DNA from: JALOLV01 sp046295175
GTDB lineage: Bacteria > Bacteroidota > Bacteroidia > Cytophagales > Spirosomataceae
Assembly: GCA_046295175.1 (NCBI GenBank)
Contig: JBKBNY010000003.1
Span: 372,001-436,000, forward strand
DNA: 64,000 nucleotides
Reading direction: 5' to 3'
Part shown: in pieces, positions 58,034 through 64,000 of the stretch
Layout of the letters: each line of letters begins with the position of its first letter
Numbering within the stretch: the first letter of the stretch is position 1
Position numbers and translations under genes: made by a program
Notes under the pieces: generated by a model
Databases searched by the model: none
Told to the model about the DNA's origin: nothing
Seen by the model: only the letters and a program-made list of their open reading frames with translations

Positions 58034-59314
58034 TCAAAACTTCCCTAAAACCTTAATCGCCTCATTATAAAGTGCTTCACGATGGCTTGGATGGGCAATG
58101 TTTATCAATGCTCTGGCTCTTTCTTTAAGATTTTTGGCATATAATTCGGCTATTCCGTATTCAGTTACTACATAATGAACATGAGCTCGGGTCGTAACAA
58201 CATCGGCCCCTTGTTTTAGGTAATTTACAATTTTTGACTCTCCATTTTTAGTTGTCGAACAAAGAGCAATGATAGGTTTGCCGCCCTCCGAAAGCGATGC
58301 TCCTCGAATAAAGTCCATTTGTCCGCCCACGCCCGAATACTGTAAACTTCCGATACTATCGGCACAGATTTGACCCATCAAATCGACTTCTAAAGCACTA
58401 TTTACTGCCGTAACTTTTGGGTTTTTGCGAATAACTGCCGTATTGTTTACATACTCAATATCGAGCATCGCTATCAGTGGATTGTCATCAATAAAATCGT
58501 ACAAACGCCTTGTTCCGATAGTGAATCCCGAAACGATTTTTCCGGGATGGGTTTTCTTACATTCACCCGTAATTACACCTTTTTCGACTAAATCAATTAC
58601 TCCATCCGAAAACATTTCGGTATGAACTCCTAATTTTTTATGATGATGAAGGCATTTTAATACGGCATTGGGTATTGCCCCGATTCCCATTTGGAGCGTT
58701 GCACCATCTTCTATAAGAGAAGCTACATATTTGCCAATTAATTGTTCTTCAATACTTGGTTCGGCCGGAATTGTTTCATGAATAGCCTCATCTGTCCAAA
58801 CTGCCGCATGAATCATACTGATATGAATAATGCCATCTCCGTGCGTGCGAGGCATATTTGGATTGATTTGGGCAATCACTATTTTGGCACTCTGTACGGC
58901 TGCCAAAGATGCCTCGACCGATACACCAAGCGAACAATAACCATGCTTGTCGGGTGGCGAGACTTGCACCATTGCAATATCAATCGGGATAATTCTCCTT
59001 CTCAAAACACTCGGTACTTCCGAATAAAAAATTGGGATATAATCGGCTAATCCTGATTGAACTGCTTTACGAACATTGGCTCCAACAAAAAAAGAATGGT
59101 CGGTAAAAATTCCCTGATATTGCGGTTGTACGTGTTCGACCTCGCCCTCAATGTGCATGTGATAAAGATGCACATCTGACAATTCGTTGGCCCTTCCAAC
59201 CATCGCTTTCAATAGAACTTCGGGTGTGGCGGCAGCTGTATGAACAAAAATATTATCTCCTGACTTAATCAGTTGAACAGCCTCATCGGCTGTTATCATT
59301 TCTTTAGTAAACAT
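58034..59314 (-). CDS. acetyl-CoA hydrolase/transferase family protein (4-hydroxybutyrate CoA-transferase-like)
   Basis: 426 residues from the ATG at 59314. An in-frame ATG at 59368 is rejected, because a -7 box TAATTTTG (59341-59348, minus strand) lies inside that extension. The N-domain starts MFTKEMITADEAVQLIKSGD. The CoA-transferase features GGQMDFIRGASLSEGGKPI and VVTEYGIAELYAKNLKERAR are present. The catalytic Glu that forms the CoA thioester is probably in GVHTEMFSDGVIDL. It moves CoA between acyl groups such as acetate, propionate or 4-hydroxybutyrate. Its closeness to the rhamnose genes may reflect use of fermentation acids, which is an inference. Confidence 0.9.
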   Translation of the reverse strand: MFTKEMITADEAVQLIKSGDNIFVHTAAATPEVLLKAMVGRANELSDVHLYHMHIEGEVEHVQPQYQGIFTDHSFFVGANVRKAVQSGLADYIPIFYSEVPSVLRRRIIPIDIAMVQVSPPDKHGYCSLGVSVEASLAAVQSAKIVIAQINPNMPRTHGDGIIHISMIHAAVWTDEAIHETIPAEPSIEEQLIGKYVASLIEDGATLQMGIGAIPNAVLKCLHHHKKLGVHTEMFSDGVIDLVEKGVITGECKKTHPGKIVSGFTIGTRRLYDFIDDNPLIAMLDIEYVNNTAVIRKNPKVTAVNSALEVDLMGQICADSIGSLQYSGVGGQMDFIRGASLSEGGKPIIALCSTTKNGESKIVNYLKQGADVVTTRAHVHYVVTEYGIAELYAKNLKERARALINIAHPSHREALYNEAIKVLGKF

Positions 59315-59340
59315 TTTTTCTAATCGCTTAGGATTTTTTG

Positions 59341-59369
59341 CAAAATTACGCCGAGACAAGATGCTCAAA
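59341..59369 (-). promoter_or_regulatory. promoter of the CoA-transferase gene
   Basis: On the minus strand TTTG (59366-59369) and TAATTTTG (59341-59348) with 17 bp between them, slightly short of the usual 19. It predicts transcription start near 59334 and fixes the start codon at 59314. Confidence 0.6.
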
Positions 59370-59661
59370 TATGACTTAAATCAAACCAAAAATCGTCAAT
59401 AATCATAATACTTTGTTGAATTTACCCTTTAAGAAGATAAACCCCAAAATTGATTTTGTGGATAGTGTAGGACAGTTTTAATGCGAATAAATTCTAATTT
59501 TGTTCATCAAATTTAGAATTTAAATACTTGAGCAAAATTAGTTTATGTTATCTGTTAATTGTTAATCGTTAATTGTTGAAGAGATGCTGATAATCAGGTG
59601 GTTATCAACACTTGTTAACTATTAACTTTTTTCGATTAACTAATTATTATTGTTTCCATAA
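59370..59661. other. intergenic region between divergent CoA-transferase and rhamnose genes, with heptamer repeats
   Basis: No gene seen. It contains three tandem heptamers GTTAATT-GTTAATC-GTTAATT (59554-59574). Facing copies follow: GTTAAC at 59614, TATTAAC just after and GATTAAC at 59634-59640. Some could pair with the first group. The region must hold the control of the rhamnose operon. I find no clear TAnnTTTG box on the plus strand. Confidence 0.5.
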
Positions 59662-61779
59662 ATGACTACAACAAAGACATTTCGACACGTATCATATCTT
59701 TGGGATGAATCCAAAGCTGCCCAAATTACCAACGAAGTTGATTTATTTATTTATCGCTCAAACCTACTCGGAGCAGATTTAAGATTGACAAATTACGGCG
59801 GAGGGAATACCTCTGTAAAAATAATTGATAAAGACCCCCTGACGGGTGCCGATACCGAAGTAATGTGGATTAAGGGTTCGGGAGGTGATATAGGGACTCT
59901 GAAAAAATCGGGTTGTGCGGCATTGTATTTGGAGCGATTTCGTAATCTCGAAAATGTTTATCGTGGAATCGAATTTGAGGATGAAATGGTCGAACTATTC
60001 AATCATTGTATCTTTGATTTGAATTCAAAAGCCCCTTCAATTGATACTCCACTTCATGGATTTTTACCATTTAAACACATCGACCATTTGCATCCCGATG
60101 CCGCTATTGCCATTGCGGCAGCTAAAGATGGTAAACGTATTACCGAAGAATTATTTAATGGCGAAGTAGGTTGGGTTGGTTGGCAGCGTCCGGGCTTCGA
60201 TTTGGGTTTACAACTTCGTGCTTGCCTCGAAGAAGCAGCCTCGCGTGGTGTAAAATTGCGTGGCATTATGCTCGGTTCACATGGTCTTTTTACTTGGGGC
60301 GATACCGCTTTTGAAAGCTATATAAATACCCTCGAAGTAATCGAAAAATGTGCAGAATACCTCGAAAGTAATTATAATAACGTATTTGGTGGTCAAAAAA
60401 TCGAGTCTTTGCCGACTGATGAAAGGAAAAATCAAGCAGCTAAGATTGCTCCAATTTTAAGAGGATTTTGCTCGTCTGAGCGTAAAATGATTGGTCATTT
60501 TACCGATGATGCTCGCGTTCTGGAATTCGTCAACTCAAATGATTTAGACAAACTTGCCCCTCTTGGTACATCATGCCCCGACCACTTTTTGCGTACCAAA
60601 ATTTCTCCTTTGGTCTTAGAGTTAGCTCCAAATGAGGATTTATCCGATGTCTCGGCTGTTAAATCAAAATTAGCTCCCGCATTTGAAGCCTACCGTGCCA
60701 TGTACACCGAGTATTACAATATTTGTAAGCACTATAATTCGCCTGCGATGCGAGACCCCAATCCAGTTGTGATTTTGTATCCTGGAGTTGGAATGTTTAC
60801 TTTCTCAAAAGATAAAACGACAGCTCGTTTGGCATCGGAATATTATGTCAACGCCGTAAATGTAATGAAAGGTGCCGAGGCGGTTTCTGAATACACCTCG
60901 TTGCCACGACAAGAGGCATTTGATATTGAGTATTGGCTGCTCGAAGAAGCTAAATTACAACGAATGCCAAAACCTAAGGCTTTATCGGGACGTGTGGCTT
61001 TGATAACGGGTTCGGCGGGTGGAATCGGCAAAGCAATCGCCAAAAAGTTTGCCGAAGAGGGTGCTTGCGTGATTATCAATGACATAAATGAAGAACGCCT
61101 TGAAGGTGCTGAAACTGAATTTGTCCAAGCATTCGGCAAAGATGCTGTGGCGAGTACTTTATTGAATGTAACGGATGAAACTAGCACCGCAAAAGCGATT
61201 GACGCTGCTTGTTTGGCATTTGGTGGAGTAGATATTGTTGTAAATAACGCAGGAATTAGCATTTCAAAATCAATCGCTGACCATAGTCTTGAAGAATGGG
61301 ATAGATTGTATGATATTTTGGTAAAAGGTCAGTTTATTGTATCAAAAGCAGGTATTGAGGTAATGCGTAAGCAGGGTTTTGGCGGCGATATTGTCAATAT
61401 TGTTTCAAAAAATGCCGTTGTAGCTGGGCCAAACAACCCAGGGTATGGTTCGGCAAAAGCTGCACAGGCACATCTGACTCGCTTAATGGCGGCTGAGTTG
61501 GGTGCTGATAAAATTCGAGTAAATACCGTTAATCCAGATGCAGTGATTTCTGACTCTAATATTTGGGCTGGCGGATGGGCCGAAGGGCGTGCCAAAGCAT
61601 ACGGAATTACGGTTGAGGAACTCCCCGCTTATTATGCAAAACGTACACTTTTGAACGAAATCATTTTGCCAATCGACATTGCCAATGCTTGTTTTGCATT
61701 TGTGGGGGGATTATTGAATAAATCTACTGGAAATGCCCTCAATGTTGATGGAGGAGTTGCGATGGGATTTTATAGGTAG
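59662..61779 (+). CDS. bifunctional rhamnulose-1-phosphate aldolase / short-chain dehydrogenase
   Basis: 705 residues, a two-enzyme fusion. N-terminal ~430: class II aldolase/adducin domain, with NYGGGNTSVKI, MWIKGSGGD, the metal-binding TPLHGFLPFKHIDHLHPDA and later MLGSHGLFTWG. C-terminal ~270: short-chain dehydrogenase with ALITGSAGGIGKAIAK (NAD loop), VVNNAGIS, and the catalytic Tyr-Lys in YGSAKAAQ. The first cleaves rhamnulose-1-phosphate to DHAP and L-lactaldehyde, and the second oxidises lactaldehyde towards lactate. This fused form replaces RhaD plus aldehyde dehydrogenase in several Bacteroidota and other phyla. The isomerase gene follows. Confidence 0.93.
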   Translation: MTTTKTFRHVSYLWDESKAAQITNEVDLFIYRSNLLGADLRLTNYGGGNTSVKIIDKDPLTGADTEVMWIKGSGGDIGTLKKSGCAALYLERFRNLENVYRGIEFEDEMVELFNHCIFDLNSKAPSIDTPLHGFLPFKHIDHLHPDAAIAIAAAKDGKRITEELFNGEVGWVGWQRPGFDLGLQLRACLEEAASRGVKLRGIMLGSHGLFTWGDTAFESYINTLEVIEKCAEYLESNYNNVFGGQKIESLPTDERKNQAAKIAPILRGFCSSERKMIGHFTDDARVLEFVNSNDLDKLAPLGTSCPDHFLRTKISPLVLELAPNEDLSDVSAVKSKLAPAFEAYRAMYTEYYNICKHYNSPAMRDPNPVVILYPGVGMFTFSKDKTTARLASEYYVNAVNVMKGAEAVSEYTSLPRQEAFDIEYWLLEEAKLQRMPKPKALSGRVALITGSAGGIGKAIAKKFAEEGACVIINDINEERLEGAETEFVQAFGKDAVASTLLNVTDETSTAKAIDAACLAFGGVDIVVNNAGISISKSIADHSLEEWDRLYDILVKGQFIVSKAGIEVMRKQGFGGDIVNIVSKNAVVAGPNNPGYGSAKAAQAHLTRLMAAELGADKIRVNTVNPDAVISDSNIWAGGWAEGRAKAYGITVEELPAYYAKRTLLNEIILPIDIANACFAFVGGLLNKSTGNALNVDGGVAMGFYR

Positions 61780-61780
61780 T

Positions 61781-61819
61781 ATTCTGCTGTTTGGGATTAT
61801 AAATCCCGAACAGCAGAAT
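61781..61819. repeat. 18-bp near-perfect hairpin after the aldolase gene
   Basis: ATTCTGCTGTTTGGGATT pairs with AATCCCGAACAGCAGAAT (one G-T), loop ATA. It lies inside the operon, between the aldolase and isomerase genes, with no long T-run directly after it. The GGGAT/ATCCC core and tight loop resemble the REP family. It may stabilise the upstream message or attenuate. Confidence 0.6.
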
Positions 61820-61887
61820 ATTTCTTACCACTTTACCAATCATCCATCAATTCAAGATAAACTGGTAGTTTTAAACTTTATATAATA

Positions 61888-63162
61888 ATGCAACTAAACC
61901 ATAATCAAATTAATGACCATAATGCTTCTTTAATCAAAAAACACGAAGCAAAACTTAGTTTTACAAAATCAGAAATCGAAAATGCCGAGTCAATCATCCA
62001 AAAATTGGTTGACTTTCAAATTGCAATTCCTTCTTGGGCATTAGGTACGGGCGGAACTCGCTTTGGACGTTTTGCTGGAGGCGGCGAACCTCGTTCTCTC
62101 GAAGAAAAAATTGAAGATGTTGGCTTACTGCATGCTTTAAATCGCTCATCGGGGGCAATCTCTTTGCATATCCCTTGGGATATTCCGAAAGATTATCAGG
62201 CCATCAAAACCCTAACTGCTCAACATGGATTAGCATTCGATGCCGTCAATTCTAATACTTTTCAAGACCAACCCGACCAAGCACTGACCTACAAATTTGG
62301 TTCGCTACAAAATGTCAATAAAGCCATTCGCAAACAAGCCATTGACCATAACATCGAAGTAATTAAGCACGGAATCGAATTGGGTTCTAAATCGCTAACG
62401 GTTTGGTTATCAGACGGTTCGTGTTTTCCGGGTCAGTTAAATTTTCGGAAGGCATATCAAAATACCTTAGAGAGTTTGCAAGAAATTTATGAAGCCTTGC
62501 CGTCTGACTGGAAGATGTTTGTTGAATACAAAGCCTTCGAGCCTAACTTTTATTCGATGACGGTTGGCGATTGGGGGATGTCTTATTCGTATGCTCAAAA
62601 ATTAGGCGAAAAAGCTTATACATTGGTCGATTTGGGTCACCATTTACCAAATGCGAACATTGAGCAAATTGTAGCTTTGTTGTTGATGGAACAAAAATTA
62701 GGTGGTTTTCATTTCAACGATTCAAAATACGGCGATGATGATTTGACTGCCGGAAGTATCAAACCTTACCAATTATTCTTGATTTTTAATGAATTGGTTG
62801 AAGGAATGGATGCACGTGGAATGAATCATGCTTCGGATTTGGGATGGATGATTGATGCAAGTCATAATGTAAAAGACCCCCTCGAAGACCTGCTTCAATC
62901 AGTTGATGGAATTATGATGGCGTATGCTCAGGCTCTTTCGGTTGATAGAAAGGCTTTAGAAGAAGCCCAAGAAAACAATGATGTTGTAAAAGCTCAAGAA
63001 ATTCTACAAAATGCTTTTCGTACCGATGTCCGTGCTTTGACCGCCGAAGCTCGTTTGAGGGCGGGTGGAGCGTTAAATCCTACTGGTTTGTTCCGTAGTT
63101 TAGATGTAAGAGGAAATCTTATTAAAGAAAGAGGTTCAAAAACTGTTGCTACTGGGTTGTAA
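61888..63162 (+). CDS. rhaI: L-rhamnose isomerase of the sugar isomerase (RhaI) type
   Basis: 424 residues, xylose-isomerase-like TIM barrel. Landmarks: IPSWALGTGGTRFGRFAGGG near the N-terminus, metal ligands in MFVEYKAFEPNFY, LVDLGHH and GFHFNDSKYGDDDL, and the C-terminal ARLRAGGALNPTGLFRSLDV. It converts L-rhamnose to L-rhamnulose. It follows the fused aldolase gene. A rhamnulokinase gene is not in the window and may lie to the right. Confidence 0.9.
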   Translation: MQLNHNQINDHNASLIKKHEAKLSFTKSEIENAESIIQKLVDFQIAIPSWALGTGGTRFGRFAGGGEPRSLEEKIEDVGLLHALNRSSGAISLHIPWDIPKDYQAIKTLTAQHGLAFDAVNSNTFQDQPDQALTYKFGSLQNVNKAIRKQAIDHNIEVIKHGIELGSKSLTVWLSDGSCFPGQLNFRKAYQNTLESLQEIYEALPSDWKMFVEYKAFEPNFYSMTVGDWGMSYSYAQKLGEKAYTLVDLGHHLPNANIEQIVALLLMEQKLGGFHFNDSKYGDDDLTAGSIKPYQLFLIFNELVEGMDARGMNHASDLGWMIDASHNVKDPLEDLLQSVDGIMMAYAQALSVDRKALEEAQENNDVVKAQEILQNAFRTDVRALTAEARLRAGGALNPTGLFRSLDVRGNLIKERGSKTVATGL

Positions 63163-63199
63163 ATAGATTTTTAATACGTATTTTTGAGGTATAAATTTG
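63157..63199 (+). promoter_or_regulatory. internal promoter before the DUF6169 pair
   Basis: TTG at 63157-63159, exactly 19 bp, then TATTTTTG (63179-63186), and a second box TAAATTTG at 63192-63199. Either could start a transcript only for the small gene and the DUF6169 gene, making them a separate cassette inside the rhamnose operon. Confidence 0.55.
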
Positions 63200-63208
63200 A
63201 ACGTAAAT

Positions 63209-63394
63209 ATGGAACTATCAGAATTTGTACGACCTCGTAACGGTACAGAATTAGTTGAAATTCTGTTAGAAACCAAGCGTAATGCACAGAAAGAGACCCG
63301 AGAACAGTCAAAAAGTAACACGGAGCTAAAATTGGCATTTGAAAAATTGAAAAAGAAAAATGAGCAACGAGGAACGCCAATTATTAGCCTATGA
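63209..63394 (+). CDS. small hypothetical protein paired with DUF6169
   Basis: 61 residues from the ATG at 63209 (an in-frame TTG at 63197 overlaps a -7 box). The N-terminus is MELSEFVRPRNGTELVEILL. The rest is a highly charged coiled-coil-like helix (ETKRNAQKETREQSKSNTEL, KLKKKNEQRG). It overlaps the DUF6169 gene by 35 bp, so the two are translationally linked. I do not know the family. The basic helical character and tight linkage are like small antitoxins or adaptors. Confidence 0.5.
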   Translation: MELSEFVRPRNGTELVEILLETKRNAQKETREQSKSNTELKLAFEKLKKKNEQRGTPIISL

Positions 63395-63881
63395 TTTTTT
63401 CTTTTTTGGCGGCGAAAATAACTCTTACGGATTTCAAACAAGTAATGAGATAAGCTATGAAATAAAATTTAAGCCTATGTTTTACTTGTTTGAACCCCAA
63501 AAAGAATATGCTAATTCGGCTTATGAATTTGTGATTGAGGTATTCGAGAATACTACCAACAATACACCATCTTACGATGATTTGATGCCAGTAACGATTG
63601 CAACTATCATCGAAGATTTCTACAATAAAATCAAGCAACCATTAATTATTTATGTTTGCGATTCATCAGACGGCAGGCAACTGGCTCGAAATAGTAAGTT
63701 TACACGGTGGTTTGAAGCTTATGCAGATAATAGATACACAAAAATAGAAGTGATATTGCTTGACAAATCTGGGGAAAGGGTACCAACCGTGATGATTCTT
63801 AGAAATAATAATCCATATTTTTCTGAGATAATCAGCGATTTTCAGAAGATTTTGATTGGATACAACGACGACGATAAATGA
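63360..63881 (+). CDS. DUF6169 family protein
   Basis: 173 residues, soluble alpha/beta. It matches my memory of the Bacteroidota DUF6169 family: YGFQTSNEISYEIKFKP, the segment PVTIATIIEDFYNKIKQP, YVCDSSDGRQLARNSKFTRW and the end RNNNPYFSEIISDFQKIL. The function is unknown. CDSSDGRQLARN has an Asp/Arg-rich character suggestive of an active or binding site. It overlaps both the small upstream gene (35 bp) and the LutA-like gene (ATGA, 4 bp), so it is cotranscribed with the rhamnose/lactate genes despite having its own promoter. Confidence 0.75.
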   Translation: MSNEERQLLAYDFFFFGGENNSYGFQTSNEISYEIKFKPMFYLFEPQKEYANSAYEFVIEVFENTTNNTPSYDDLMPVTIATIIEDFYNKIKQPLIIYVCDSSDGRQLARNSKFTRWFEAYADNRYTKIEVILLDKSGERVPTVMILRNNNPYFSEIISDFQKILIGYNDDDK

Positions 63882-64000
63882 AAGTAGGCCTTTTTATACC
63901 TTGTTATATAGACCAGTTTTATCCGCAAGTGGGTGTAGCAACGCTGCAATTACTCGAAAAATTGGGTGTTGAAGTCTCTTACCCAACCGAGCAAACTTGT
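63878..64000 (+). CDS. lutA: LutA/YkgE-like (Fe-S)-binding oxidoreductase subunit (N-terminal part, cut by window edge)
   Basis: 41 residues visible: MKVGLFIPCYIDQFYPQVG then LQLLEKLGVEVSYP, the standard start of the cysteine-rich CCG-domain proteins LutA/YkgE/GlpC. LutABC oxidises L-lactate to pyruvate. Behind rhamnose isomerase and the aldolase/lactaldehyde dehydrogenase fusion it would take the pathway from lactate into central metabolism. It begins with a 4-bp overlap with DUF6169. Confidence 0.85.
   Translation, partial: MKVGLFIPCYIDQFYPQVGVATLQLLEKLGVEVSYPTEQTC

Noticed and set aside
59315..59368. 18-residue N-terminal extension of the CoA-transferase
   Set aside because: It contains a TAATTTTG promoter box and does not belong to the family's usual N-terminus, so the start was moved to 59314.

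Overview
The window comes from a Bacteroidota chromosome, most likely order Cytophagales (Emticicia/Runella/Spirosoma-like). The evidence is a SusC/SusD pair, two exported proteins with type IX secretion C-terminal tails, outer-membrane barrels with a carboxypeptidase-like N-domain, PD40/OmpA proteins, DUF1684, DUF2721 and DUF2851 proteins, and promoters of the Bacteroidota type (TTTG-N19-TAnnTTTG, clearest before rplU). The G+C content is about 38-40% over most of the window. The genus is an inference.

Layout. 0-7.8 kb: end of an ATP-grasp ligase, CotH-like T9SS protein, aldo/keto reductase, an atypical CAU tRNA-like gene, DUF1684 protein, Gfo/Idh/MocA oxidoreductase and an SF1 helicase. 8-13.4 kb: orphan SusC/SusD transport pair, a LytTR-only protein and a small unknown protein. 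13.4-19.6 kb: a compact AT-rich island described below. 19.7-31 kb: rpe, M14 carboxypeptidase, two tandem PD40 proteins (only the second has OmpA), DUF2851, and cca with a translationally coupled vapBC module. 31-45 kb: amidase, fibronectin-III T9SS protein, S9 peptidase, CBS protein, rplU-rpmA, a Nfu-type Fe-S scaffold, a zeta-toxin-like kinase with a small partner, rhamnose transporter and GntR regulator, and a radical SAM protein. 45-58 kb: haem-binding protein, dienelactone hydrolase, two paralogous GMC oxidoreductase/subunit-3 pairs, an outer-membrane receptor, a REP-associated transposase between its REP hairpins, dipeptidase, and an unrecognised HExxH secreted protein. 58-64 kb: CoA-transferase and the L-rhamnose catabolic genes (aldolase/dehydrogenase fusion, isomerase, start of a LutA-like protein), interrupted by a DUF6169 pair with its own promoter.

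The most interesting region is 13.4-19.6 kb. A TPR sensor histidine kinase faces a four-gene minus-strand operon: NarL-type response regulator, unrecognised 150-aa protein, APH-like kinase, and a 626-aa protein. The last reads as a HopA1-type phospho-Ser/Thr lyase joined to a degenerate LanC-like cyclase domain. An APH kinase plus a HopA1 lyase is the split dehydratase of thioamitides and class V lanthipeptides, so this looks like a two-component-controlled Bacteroidota RiPP system. No Cys-rich precursor is visible. The 150-aa protein, with a Ser/Thr-rich C-terminus, is the obvious candidate substrate. The locus is bracketed by two related 54-bp elements, each made of ACTG-N6-CAGT-type palindromes 32 bp apart. 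They are either operators of the response regulator or traces of how the island arrived.

Other small-scale structure: a family of GGGTT/AACCC hairpins (REPs) scattered between genes with one RAYT transposase; a second palindrome family (CCCTCTCC/GGAGAGGG), one copy of which sits in frame inside the helicase; heptamer repeats near the rhamnose transporter and catabolic genes; and a 12-bp direct repeat just upstream of the susC promoter.
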